Part shown: positions 18,706 through 26,833 of the stretch, piece after piece
How the letters are laid out: the number at the start of each line of letters is the position of its first letter
How positions within the stretch are numbered: position 1 is the first letter of the stretch
Source: Streptomyces fodineus
Lineage (GTDB): Bacteria; Actinomycetota; Actinomycetes; Streptomycetales; Streptomycetaceae
Reading direction: 5' to 3'
Length of the DNA stretch: 64,000 bases
Assembly (NCBI RefSeq): GCF_001735805.1
Contig: NZ_CP017248.1
Span: 1,860,001 to 1,924,000 of the forward strand
Notes under the pieces: generated by a model
Seen by the model: the letters and a program-made list of their open reading frames with translations, nothing else
Told to the model about the DNA's origin: nothing
Database searches by the model: none
Translations under genes and position numbers: made by a program

Positions 18706-19383
18706 TCACCGGGGGGCTTCAGACGCTTGCGGAGCCGCCTCACGCAGGTACTGCCTCGCCCACGGTGACCGCTCCATCAGCTCACGGCCCCGCTCTGCCC
18801 TCATGTCCAGCTCCGCCAGCGCCCTTTCAGTGGCGAAGCCTGAGACGAAGACGCGGTTGATCGTGGCAATCTTCCGAGGCAGGGACTCGTAGTCCTGCCG
18901 GGTCATCAGGTCGACTCCGGTGTAGGCCGCGACCCAGGCAAAGCACCACTCTTCAGGCCGTGCCCCCGGCTTGATCTCTTCCCGAAGTTTGGCCTGGACG
19001 AGCAGCTTCTCGACCGCGGGGATGTACTGGGTCCAGAGGTAGCCGTACGTCTTCTCCAGGTCCTGGTCCGTTCCCAGCCTCGCCGCCGCCTTGACCACCG
19101 GCACCCGCGGGGTGAGCCAGGCCAGCAGAATCGACGCGTCGACGACCGCCTGCAAGGGACCTACCTGTGGCGGTGTGTCATCCATTGCAAAGCCTTCGAT
19201 GACGACCGCGACAGCGATTGCCTCCTTCGTCTTGAAATGGTGGTAGAGACCGCCCTTCGTCAGTCCGGTCCGGTCCATGATGTCCTGCATCGACGTCTGC
19301 GAATACCCCATGTCGGCGAACAAACTCGCCGCCACGTCGAGGATCTCGGCACGCTTGGATTCCCGCACTGTCACGCCCTTCAT
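18706..19383 (-). CDS. TetR-family regulator, gamma-butyrolactone-receptor (ScbR)-like
   Basis: A 225-residue TetR protein. The N-terminal HTH reads AEILDVAASLFADMGYSQTS, MQDIMDRTGLTKGGLYHHF and KTKEAIAVAVV. The C-terminal ligand domain with WVAAYTGVDLMTRQDYESLP is closest to autoregulator (gamma-butyrolactone) receptors of the ScbR/ArpA type, though no AfsA-like synthase is nearby, so the ligand is uncertain. ATG at 19383 or GTG at 19368 (AAGGG seven bases upstream) are both possible starts. Upstream sequence is transposon debris, so its original divergent partner may be gone. Confidence 0.85.
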   Translation of the reverse strand: MKGVTVRESKRAEILDVAASLFADMGYSQTSMQDIMDRTGLTKGGLYHHFKTKEAIAVAVVIEGFAMDDTPPQVGPLQAVVDASILLAWLTPRVPVVKAAARLGTDQDLEKTYGYLWTQYIPAVEKLLVQAKLREEIKPGARPEEWCFAWVAAYTGVDLMTRQDYESLPRKIATINRVFVSGFATERALAELDMRAERGRELMERSPWARQYLREAAPQASEAPR

Positions 19384-19724
19384 CCTGGACAGGCGCCTCG
19401 TCGACCAAGGACGCGGCCGCCCACCACCCTGTACTCATCGCGGTGCCCGATGCCTCTGTCGGCCACAAGCGCAGCGACGGTAACCGCACGATCACCGCGC
19501 CCACTATCGCTCCGTTGATTTCGCCTCCCTGGCGTGGAAGGGTCCTGCCCATCCAACCAGTCTTGCGGTCGGTTTCGCAGTCACTGCCAGCGGTGGATGA
19601 CGGCAAGCCAGTACAGGCAGTCGGTTCCCAGGGCGGATCTGCACAGATGTGGACGTGTGATCGGGCTCGGCGGAAGCCCCGCGTCCCGGATGACATCTCC
19701 ATGCCGATGCGGTCGCTCACGGCG

Positions 19725-20632
19725 GACCGCTGGTAGACCCCCCACGTGGCTTCGACCTCAACGTGAGCGTCGCTCGCAAACAGCGGGGCCAGTCGGTCCT
19801 TCTGCTTGTCGGTGAGCAGGTCAGCGCCGGTGTGGAGGGTTCGCCGTGCGGTATAGAGCGGGTCGCTCCTGCGTCCGCGGCGCCTGTGGGTCCATGACCG
19901 CGACCGCGTCGGGCAGGTCCTCGCTGGCTGCGGTCTTGCACCCGGTGAAACCGTCCATCGCGACGACCTCGACGCGGTGCACCAGGACTCTTCGCGTTCG
20001 GCGAGCCAGGCCTTGAAAGCCTGCTTGGAGCGGCCTTCGACCATGCCGAGCAGCAGGGCAGGGCCGGTGCCGTCACGGTTGTCGGTCAGGTCAATGATCA
20101 CGGTGACGTACTTGTCGCCACGCCCGGTGTGGCGCCACACGTGCTCGCCGACGCCGATCGCGGTGACGTCGTCGAACCGGCCGGTGTCGTCGATGAGGAC
20201 GCGCTTTCCCTCGGCCAGGACGGCGTCGTTGGCGGTGTTCCACGCGACCCCGAGCCCTTCGGTGACACGCGCGACGGTGAGGTGCCGGCAGACGATGGCT
20301 TCAAGCGCCCACCGCAGCCCGCGGCGCGAGAGCTTCGCCCGCGGCTCAGCCGCCTTGGTGGTGTCTTGCCGCCACACATGCCCACAGTCGCTGCAGCGGT
20401 AGCGTCGGATCGTGACGTGAAGGATCGTGACGCGAAGGATCGTGGGCCGCCAGCCTAGTGGCTCGTGCGCCAGTCGCCGGGTCACGGTGTCACACGGTGT
20501 GCCTTCGCAACCGCAGCGGCGGCACCACTGACCGGACTCGACGACCCGGCACGCGAGAACCGCACGATCCGAGGCGAGCCGCTGACCGGTGACTTTGAGC
20601 GCGAGTTCGTCAAGGCGGCAGAACGTATTCAT
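19725..20632 (-). pseudogene. ISL3-family transposase, frameshifted, deleted, catalytic Asp changed
   Basis: From an ATG at 20632 the frame reads MNTFCRLDELALKVTGQ, a Cys4 zinc-finger-like region (WCRRCGCEG; YRCSDCGHVWRQDTTKAAEP), an HTH area and the first catalytic block. That block is VGEHVWRHTGRGDKYVTV, where the family has VDEHVWRH, so the first DDE Asp is Gly. Near 20000 the frame shifts; the other frame carries VVAMDGFTGCKTAA-type sequence. The segment with FHVVRLAGDAL is deleted, TLHTGADLLTDKQKDRLAPL resumes, and everything after VEATWGVYQR is lost. The element is dead. Confidence 0.85.
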
Positions 20633-20841
20633 GTCAGCGCGGGCGAAGCCCGCCTCAGGGGTAGCGTCGTGCAACGTCGAGGTCTTCCGGATGGGCTTGG
20701 TGCAGGAACCCCCTTCTGATCTGAAGTCATCCAGGGGAGGGCGAATCGTTCCGCTTTGGCCCTGGTCGCGCGAAGGTGACCGGGGCGGAACGTGAACGGT
20801 GGCTTCGGTCGTGGCTTGGGGGCCGTTCAGCTCCGGGGCAT

Positions 20842-21714
20842 TCAGCGGCCGATGTCGTCCAGTTCGGCCACGTCCTCATGAGAGAGGGAGAGTCCCGCGC
20901 CAGTGATGTTCTCGCGCAGGTGCGCCGTCGATGACGTGCCGGGGATGAGCAGGATGTTCGGTGATCGCTGCAGCAGCCAGGCCAGTGCGACCGACATCGG
21001 TGTCGCCTCCGATCGAGCGGCGACCGCCGAGAGCGCCGAGGACTGAAGCGGGGTGAAGCCCCCGAGGGGGAAGAAGGGCACGTACGCGACGCCGTCGGCG
21101 GCGAGCCGGTCGATGAGCTTGTCGTCGTGGCGGTGGGCGAGGTTGTACATGTTCTGCACGCACACGACCGGCGCGATGCCCTGCGCCTCGGTGACCTGCT
21201 CCGAGGTGGCGTTGCTGAGTCCGAGGTGGCGGATCAGGCCCTGCTGCTGGAGTTCGACGAGCGTCTCGAACGCCTCGGCGAGCGAGCCGGGCTGGGGACC
21301 TTCGGCGTTGCCGAGCCGGAGGTTGACCAGGTCGAGTACGTCGAGCCGGAGGGACGTGAGGTTGTCTTGGACCTGGCGGCGCAGATCTTCGGGTCGCCGG
21401 GCCGGAGGCCAGCCACCCTGTTCGTCGCGGGTCGCGCCCACCTTGGTCACGATGTGCAGCGACTCGGGATAGGGGTGCAGCGCCTCATAGATCAACTCGT
21501 TGGTGACGCGCGGCCCGTAGGCGTCACTGGTGTCGATGTGGGAGATACCGAGGTCGACCGCTTCACGCAGAACGGCCAGGGCACCCTCGCGATCGGCGGG
21601 CGGCCCCATGACCCACGGGCCGGCCAGTTGCATGGCGCCGTAGCCGAACCGGGTGACGGTCAGGTCCCCCAGAGTCCAGGTGCCGCCGGGAAGAGAGAGG
21701 GAGGGTGTGCTCAT
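20842..21714 (-). CDS. Aldo/keto reductase family oxidoreductase
   Basis: A 290-residue NADPH-dependent TIM-barrel reductase. GDLTVTRFGYGAMQLAGP forms strand 1, followed by the catalytic Asp and Tyr in HIDTSDAYGPRVTNEL and Lys in IVTKVGATRD. The usual active-site His position reads LVNLRLG, as in the AKR subgroup where Asn replaces His. GLSNATSEQVTEA and the C-terminal phosphate-binding loop ILLIPGTSSTAHLRENI complete the fold. The physiological carbonyl substrate is unknown. The gene is divergent from an HxlR regulator, a common pairing in which the regulator answers aldehydes or quinones. Confidence 0.9.
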   Translation of the reverse strand: MSTPSLSLPGGTWTLGDLTVTRFGYGAMQLAGPWVMGPPADREGALAVLREAVDLGISHIDTSDAYGPRVTNELIYEALHPYPESLHIVTKVGATRDEQGGWPPARRPEDLRRQVQDNLTSLRLDVLDLVNLRLGNAEGPQPGSLAEAFETLVELQQQGLIRHLGLSNATSEQVTEAQGIAPVVCVQNMYNLAHRHDDKLIDRLAADGVAYVPFFPLGGFTPLQSSALSAVAARSEATPMSVALAWLLQRSPNILLIPGTSSTAHLRENITGAGLSLSHEDVAELDDIGR

Positions 21715-21781
21715 CGTGTTGCCTTTCGTCGTGCACTTGGGGGTGGCGCCTGCTGCCTCCCTGCATCAGCATTGGAGAGAA

Positions 21782-21798
21782 ACTTCCTGTCGGGAAGT
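21782..21798. promoter_or_regulatory. Candidate HxlR operator (inverted repeat)
   Basis: ACTTCC-TGTCG-GGAAGT, a perfect 6-base inverted repeat with a 5-base spacer, lies midway between the divergent aldo/keto reductase and HxlR genes. Its size and position suit a dimeric winged-helix regulator. Confidence 0.5.
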
Positions 21799-21820
21799 AG
21801 GCACTCTGGAGTGCGTAACC

Positions 21821-21832
21821 CACCCATGGGTG
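21821..21832. promoter_or_regulatory. 12-base perfect palindrome before the HxlR gene
   Basis: CACCCATGGGTG is a perfect palindrome 13 bases before the chosen GTG start of the HxlR gene. It could be a second, autoregulatory operator overlapping the transcription start region. Confidence 0.4.
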
Positions 21833-21845
21833 AGAGGTGCGATCA

Positions 21846-22292
21846 GTGACGACGATGAAGGCGGCCCAGAAGAGGGCTCAGGCCAAGGTGGAGTACAACG
21901 CGTTCCTGGCAGGGTGCCCCAGTCGGCAGCTGCTCGACCGAATCTCGGACAAGTGGGTCGTCCTGATCCTGTGCGCGCTGGGCGGCGACAACAGCCCTGG
22001 CCAGCCCGGTGAAGCACACGCAGACGCCCCGAAGGCGATGCGTTACTCCGAGATCCATCGTCTTCTGGCCGGGGTCAGCCAGAAGATGCTGACCCAGACG
22101 CTACGCTCGCTGGAGCACGATGGTCTGCTCACCCGTACCGTGACGCCAACCGTCCCTGTCACCGTCTCCTACGAGCTGACCGACCTCGGCCTCTCCCTCC
22201 ACCACATGACGCGCGGGCTCAGAAACTGGGCGCAGACGCACATGGCCGAGGTCCTTACAAACCGCGAGAACTACGACTCTCGCACCTCCTGA
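21846..22292 (+). CDS. HxlR-family winged-helix regulator
   Basis: A 148-residue regulator with the HxlR signature CPSRQLLDRISDKWVVLILC, then MRYSEIHRLLAGVSQKMLTQ, TLRSLEHDGLLTRTV and the wing VTVSYELTDLGLSL. A polar insert of about 14 residues (GGDNSPGQPGEAHADAPKA) between helix 2 and the recognition region makes it longer than typical HxlR proteins. It is divergent from the aldo/keto reductase gene, which it probably controls. The GTG at 21846 is preceded by GAGAGG; a GTG at 21837 is in frame. Confidence 0.88.
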   Translation: MTTMKAAQKRAQAKVEYNAFLAGCPSRQLLDRISDKWVVLILCALGGDNSPGQPGEAHADAPKAMRYSEIHRLLAGVSQKMLTQTLRSLEHDGLLTRTVTPTVPVTVSYELTDLGLSLHHMTRGLRNWAQTHMAEVLTNRENYDSRTS

Positions 22293-22409
22293 CGAGGACA
22301 GCGCCACGCTCGCCTGCGGGAATTCCTCCAGGATCAGCCCGCTCACCCGGTCGAAGAGCGAACGGTGACCTGGCGCCATGGAGTCGACGTACTCCTGCAC
22401 AGAGACCAT
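22290..22409 (-). pseudogene. DUF1801-family gene, N-terminal fragment
   Basis: From an ATG at 22409 the translation VQEYVDSMAPGHRSLFDRVS then GLILEEFPQASVALS matches the first 37 residues of DUF1801 (YdhG-like) proteins. After that the frame runs antisense through the HxlR gene with no further resemblance, so the gene was cut here. Confidence 0.65.
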
Positions 22410-22579
22410 GCGACCCCTTGTGGTCCTCCCGCGAACACCGCTGCTGCGGGCTCGCTACCTCGCGCCCGACCGTCGCGGCTTCAGGGCAGGGCCGTGCTGC
22501 ACCAGCGGCCTGCTCCCGACCGTCAGGCGGCTGACCAGGGAAGATAGAGAATTGGGACGGGAGTATCTAGGGTCAGCAC

Positions 22580-23233
22580 GTGGCTTTCATCATGGTGTGT
22601 GAAGACGACGCGGCGGTCCGCGGCGTCCTCAAGCGCGCCCTGGAGCACGACGGCCACACCGTCTCCGTCGCCGCCACGGCCGACAGCCTGCTGCGGCAGC
22701 TCGCACCGGCGCCCCATCTGGTCGTCCTGGATCTCGGGCTCCCCGACGCCGACGGCCGCGACGTCTGCCTGGCCCTGCGGGCTCGCGGCGTCGACGCGCC
22801 GGTGTTGATGCTTACCGCCTTGGACGGCCTGCATCACAAGGTGGGCGGCTTCGAGGCCGGCGCCGACGACTACATGACCAAACCCTTCGACATCCCGGAA
22901 CTGCTGGTCCGCGTCCGGGCGCTGCTGCGCCGGGCCACCGTGGCGCCCGCACCGCGCGAGGTCGTCCTCGATCCGGCGAAGCACGTGGTGGCCTACGATT
23001 CGATGAGCATGAGCCTGACCCCGACCGAGTTCCGGCTGCTGGGCCGCCTGATCGCCTCGCAGGGCGACGCGGTACGCCGCCACGCCCTCATCGCTGCCGG
23101 CTGGCCGCACGGGGCGCAGGTCAGCGACAACACCCTCGACTCCTATGTGCGCCGGCTGCGGGCCAAGCTCGGTCCGCTGGGTGTGGCCGAGCGTCTGGCA
23201 ACCGTCCGCGGCGTGGGCTACCGATGGCAGTGA
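22580..23233 (+). CDS. OmpR/PhoB-family response regulator
   Basis: A 217-residue regulator. The receiver reads MAFIMVCEDDAAVRGVL, phospho-acceptor Asp in VVLDLGLPDADGRD, Thr in MLTALDG and Lys in YMTKPFDIPELLVR. The C-terminal winged helix has LTPTEFRLLGRL, DNTLDSYVRRLRAKLG and VRGVGYRWQ. Its stop overlaps the kinase start by 10 bases, so the two are coupled. The GTG start at 22580 lies 7 bases after TAGGGT, a possible -10, so transcription could begin at or near the start codon. Confidence 0.93.
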   Translation: MAFIMVCEDDAAVRGVLKRALEHDGHTVSVAATADSLLRQLAPAPHLVVLDLGLPDADGRDVCLALRARGVDAPVLMLTALDGLHHKVGGFEAGADDYMTKPFDIPELLVRVRALLRRATVAPAPREVVLDPAKHVVAYDSMSMSLTPTEFRLLGRLIASQGDAVRRHALIAAGWPHGAQVSDNTLDSYVRRLRAKLGPLGVAERLATVRGVGYRWQ

Positions 23234-24492
23234 CGGGATTCCGTAAGCGGGTCGTCGCACTCACCGTGCTGATCGCCACCGCCGTGGTGGCGATACTGGT
23301 CGTGGTCTCGCACGTGCTGCTGAGCCGGGTGACGGACGCCGACGCGCGAGATCTGGCGCGTACTCGTGCCGAGGCGGTCGCGGCGAACGTTACCGCCAAA
23401 GGCGGCCGTGTCGTACTGACGGAGAACGGCAGCGAGGCGCTGGACGAGGTCGCGTGGGTGTATGCCGACGGCCGCCTGATCGACGGGAACGTGCCGCCGA
23501 GCGTGGTCGATCGCGTCGAGGAGCTGGCGGGCTCGGGGCGATCACAGACCGCGTCGGTCGGCGATTACCTCCTGTACGCGCGGCAGGTCCCGATCGACGG
23601 CCACCACGTCATGGTGATCGTCCGGGTGGACCTCACGCCCTACGAGACATCCGAGCAGCGCAGCCTGACCTTGTCCCTGATACTGGGCGGCCTCACGATC
23701 CTCCTCGCCGGTGGTGTCGCACACCTCGTGGTGCGCCGCGCGCTGCGGGTCGTGCACGAGATGGCCGCCCTCGCCGACGACTGGGGCCATCACGAACCCG
23801 GGCGCCGCTTCAACCTCGGGGTGCCCCGCGACGAGTTCGGGGAACTGGGGCGAACCCTGGACCATCTCCTGGAGCGCGTCGACAACGCGCTGGCGGACGA
23901 GCGCCGGCTCACCGATGAGATCGCCCACGAGCTGCGGACACCGCTCACGGTGCTGCGGGCCGAGGCGCAGCTGGCGCAGCTGTCCGGCGAGCCGGTGCCG
24001 CCGGAGGCGGTGCTGAGCGAGGTGGACCGCCTCGATGCGGCGATCACGACGATTCTGCGCGCCGCGCGCGCACGGACGGACAAGGGGACCCGGTGCGATC
24101 TGCGCTCCGCCGCGCGGCAGGCGATCGCCGGCCGCGCGGTCGAGGTCGCCTTTCCCGCGAAGGTCGAGGTCGCCGTGGCGGCCGACGTCGCCGTGTCGCT
24201 ACTGTCGCCCCTCCTGGAGAACGGCCTGCGGCATGCGCGGTCGCGTGTGTGGATCACCGCGCGCAACCAGGGCGAGGCCATCGTGGTCGATGTCCTGGAC
24301 GACGGTCCCGGATTCGATCCCGCGGACGTCGAGCGGGTCTTTGAAGCGGGTGTGACCGGCGGCGACGGGTACGGGCTGGGGCTGCCGGTGGTCCGGCGCA
24401 TCGCCGCCTCGGCCGGTGCGGAGGTCCGCGCGATCGCGGACGGCCGCGGTCACGTCGAGGTGACGCTCCCGGCCGCCCGTGCAACCACGTAG
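23224..24492 (+). CDS. Two-component sensor histidine kinase
   Basis: A 422-residue kinase with one membrane helix at residues 8-30, an extracellular sensor of about 120 residues, a second helix near residues 140-165 (LTLSLILGGLTILLAGGVAH), HAMP, and HisKA with the phospho-acceptor His in LTDEIAHELRTPLTVLRAEA. The ATPase domain follows (N box LLENGLRHA; G1 VLDDGPGFDP; G2 GDGYGLGLPVVRRI). It overlaps the response regulator upstream and is followed by the DUF347 membrane gene 38 bases on, which suggests a three-gene operon. Confidence 0.93.
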   Translation: MAVTGFRKRVVALTVLIATAVVAILVVVSHVLLSRVTDADARDLARTRAEAVAANVTAKGGRVVLTENGSEALDEVAWVYADGRLIDGNVPPSVVDRVEELAGSGRSQTASVGDYLLYARQVPIDGHHVMVIVRVDLTPYETSEQRSLTLSLILGGLTILLAGGVAHLVVRRALRVVHEMAALADDWGHHEPGRRFNLGVPRDEFGELGRTLDHLLERVDNALADERRLTDEIAHELRTPLTVLRAEAQLAQLSGEPVPPEAVLSEVDRLDAAITTILRAARARTDKGTRCDLRSAARQAIAGRAVEVAFPAKVEVAVAADVAVSLLSPLLENGLRHARSRVWITARNQGEAIVVDVLDDGPGFDPADVERVFEAGVTGGDGYGLGLPVVRRIAASAGAEVRAIADGRGHVEVTLPAARATT

Positions 24493-24530
24493 TCAGGTTA
24501 CGTGCAGATTCCCCGCGTAAACCTCCCCGC

Positions 24531-25805
24531 ATGACAACGACAACGGAAGCACGCACGCGCAGCGGGCGGCTCATGCTCAACAAGGTCCCCGAGGTCACCA
24601 TCTGGTTCTGGGTGATCAAGGTCCTGTGCACGACCGTCGGTGAGAGCTTCGCCGACTGGATCAACATGAAGCTGGGCGTCGGCCTGGTGAACACGGCCTG
24701 GATCTTCACCGCGGTGTTCGTGGTGGTCCTGGCCGTCCAGCTGCGGCTGAAGCGGTACGTTCCGTTCCCCTACTGGCTGACCGTCGTCGTTGTCAGCGTC
24801 ACGGGCACCCTGTACACCGACATCCTGACCGACCAGCTGAACGTGCCGCTGTGGATCAGTTCCGCGGTCTTCTCGGTGCTGCTCGCGGTGGTCTTCGGTG
24901 TGTGGTGGGTGCGTGAGCGCACGCTGTCGATCCACTCGGTCACGACGCTGCCGCGTGAGTCGTTCTACTGGCTCGCCGTTCTCGTCACCTTCGCGCTCGG
25001 CACCGCGACCGGCGACTGGACTCTGGAGCTGACCGGCTGGAGCCCGGGCGTCTCCGTGTTGCTGCCGCTCGGCCTCATCGCGGCGATCACGGTGCTGTGG
25101 AAGTTCGGCGCGAACCCGGTGCTGTCCTTCTGGCTCGCCTACATCCTGACCCGCCCGCTGGGCGCGAACATCGGCGACTGGCTCGCTTCCCCCAAGGTCG
25201 CCCAGACCCCGGGCGACCCGACCGGTCTCGCGCTGGGCACGTTCACCACCAGCCTGATCTTCCTCGGCCTGATCCTGGCGACGGTGGTCTACCTGACGGT
25301 GACGCGCTCGGACGTGACCGAGACCCACGAGGCGACCCACGCCGCACCGGCCACCAGCAACCCGCGCAAGGAGCGCACCGCGCTGGCCGGCTTCGGACTG
25401 CTGGCCGTCGCCACCGCGGGCCTGCTGGTCTGGGCCCACGGCCAGCCGCACGTCGGCCCGGCGCCGGAAACCGACAACACCTCCGCCGTCCAGATGGCTC
25501 CCGGCCAGGCGGTGAAGAAGTTCCCGCCCGCCAAGGTCGCCGCGCTGAAGACCCTCGCCTCCACCTCGCTCAAGGACGCCCGCTCGGGCAACGCGAAGGG
25601 CGCGCACACGGCCGCCCAGTCGCTGCGCGACCTGTGGGATGCCGACCAGGCATCGTTGCAGCCGCTGGACAACACCGGCTGGACCTCCATCGACGCCCAG
25701 ATGGACAAGGTGCTGGGGACCTTCGGCATCGACCACTCGAACCCGCCGATGCCGCCCGCCCAGCAGGAGAAGGAACTGAACGCCCTCCTGACGGACATGG
25801 GCTGA
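24531..25805 (+). CDS. COG4705 / DUF347-repeat membrane protein
   Basis: A 424-residue membrane protein with four DUF347-type repeats, each a pair of helices with conserved Trp and acidic residues: LNKVPEVTIWFWVIKVLCTT, then ESFADWINMKL; TGTLYTDILTDQLNVPLW; FALGTATGDWTLEL; and SFWLAYILTRPLGANIGDWL. The C-terminal 150 residues hold one more helix (ALAGFGLLAVATAGLLVWAH) and a soluble, Ala/Lys-rich extracytoplasmic tail. The family has no established role; the repeat pattern suggests a small transporter. It follows the OmpR/kinase pair and is probably controlled by it. No Shine-Dalgarno is evident before the ATG. Confidence 0.85.
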   Translation: MTTTTEARTRSGRLMLNKVPEVTIWFWVIKVLCTTVGESFADWINMKLGVGLVNTAWIFTAVFVVVLAVQLRLKRYVPFPYWLTVVVVSVTGTLYTDILTDQLNVPLWISSAVFSVLLAVVFGVWWVRERTLSIHSVTTLPRESFYWLAVLVTFALGTATGDWTLELTGWSPGVSVLLPLGLIAAITVLWKFGANPVLSFWLAYILTRPLGANIGDWLASPKVAQTPGDPTGLALGTFTTSLIFLGLILATVVYLTVTRSDVTETHEATHAAPATSNPRKERTALAGFGLLAVATAGLLVWAHGQPHVGPAPETDNTSAVQMAPGQAVKKFPPAKVAALKTLASTSLKDARSGNAKGAHTAAQSLRDLWDADQASLQPLDNTGWTSIDAQMDKVLGTFGIDHSNPPMPPAQQEKELNALLTDMG

Positions 25806-25815
25806 CAGACCGCAC

Positions 25816-25848
25816 AGCCCGTCGGCCGGCCCACCCGGCCGACGGGCT
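25816..25848 (+). terminator. Strong hairpin terminator after the DUF347 gene
   Basis: A 14-base-pair perfect stem (AGCCCGTCGGCCGG pairing with CCGGCCGACGGGCT) with a 5-base loop starts 11 bases after the stop at 25805. There is no T tract, as is common for Streptomyces terminators. Confidence 0.8.
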
Positions 25849-26060
25849 CAGTGTGCCGAGGCGGCGCAGAGAACCGCGCTTCCTCGGCACACGCCGGCGA
25901 GCTGCGGACACCGCAGTGCGGCCGGGTCCGCCTGCGGCAGCCGGGCATGTCCGCAGACTCTCGTGGGGCGGTCGCTGACCGGATGGAGTCGGCCGAATGG
26001 CTCCAGACCCTACTGCGCGAACAGGCAGGGGCCGGTCAACTCTTCGTACGCCCCATCTCT

Positions 26061-26795
26061 CTAGCCGCAGCGCTCGAGGCGGTAGCCATGCCCTCGGAGC
26101 GTGGTGATGTGAGGCAACCGGCAAGGGCGGCCGGACTCCTCGGCGGCCTGGGTGAGACGTCGGCGCAGGCCGGCCATGGTGACGTCCAGGGTCTTGGTGG
26201 GGCCGAACCAGTTCTCGTCCCACACCTGTGCCATCAGCGTTTCTCGCGAGACGGCGATGCCGGGGTTCCCGGCGAGCAGGGCGAGCAGGTCGAATTCTTT
26301 CGGCCGCAAGGCGATCTCCGTGTCGTGAAGGGTGCAGCGGCGGGACGTGGTGTCGATGACCAGGTCGCCGAGCCTTAGTGGGGGCTGCGGCTGCGACGTG
26401 CTGTTCTGTCGGCGCAGGTGGGCGCGGAGGCGGGCCAGCAGGACGGTGAGGCTGAAGGGCTTGACCAGGTAGTCGTCGGCTCCTGCGTCCAGGCCGGCGA
26501 TGACGTCCATGTCGTCGGTGCGAGCGGTGAGGATCACGATCAGCAGGTCGGGGAAGCGGACGCGCAGGGTGCGGGCGAGGTCCAGTCCGTCGAGGTCGGG
26601 CAGGCCGAGGTCCAGGAGAACGGCGTCGTAGGCGGTTCGGTCCGTCTCCGCCAGGGCCGAGGCGCCGGTGCGGCTCCAGGCGGGGGCGTAGCCGTTGACG
26701 CGCAGGCCGGTTTCCAGGTGGCGTCCGATGGTGTCGTCGTCCTCGACGACCAGGATGTGCAGGCGGCTGCGGTCCGGTGCGGCAGGCGTGCCCAT
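26061..26795 (-). CDS. OmpR-family response regulator of the FtsX-ABC cluster
   Basis: A 244-residue response regulator: HILVVEDDDTIGRHLETGLR, phospho-acceptor Asp in AVLLDLGLPDLDGLD, Thr in ILTARTDD, Lys in YLVKPFSLTVLLARLRAHLR, and a winged helix ending in ITTLRGHGYRLERCG. It is last in the minus-strand run lipoprotein, ATPase, ATPase, permease, regulator. Its likely kinase is the plus-strand gene at 31657, on the far side of that run. The ATG at 26795 was chosen because the receiver begins there; the only purine-rich element (GGGGGAG) is about 20 bases away, so the start signal is weak. Confidence 0.9.
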   Translation of the reverse strand: MGTPAAPDRSRLHILVVEDDDTIGRHLETGLRVNGYAPAWSRTGASALAETDRTAYDAVLLDLGLPDLDGLDLARTLRVRFPDLLIVILTARTDDMDVIAGLDAGADDYLVKPFSLTVLLARLRAHLRRQNSTSQPQPPLRLGDLVIDTTSRRCTLHDTEIALRPKEFDLLALLAGNPGIAVSRETLMAQVWDENWFGPTKTLDVTMAGLRRRLTQAAEESGRPCRLPHITTLRGHGYRLERCG

Positions 26796-26833
26796 GGCAA
26801 CAGAGTAGACAGGTAGCTCCCCCGCAGGCGGGC

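Noticed and set aside
19178..19725. C-terminal extension of the ISL3 frame into the TetR gene
   Set aside because: After the YQR motif the translation no longer matches transposases and is antisense to an intact TetR protein.
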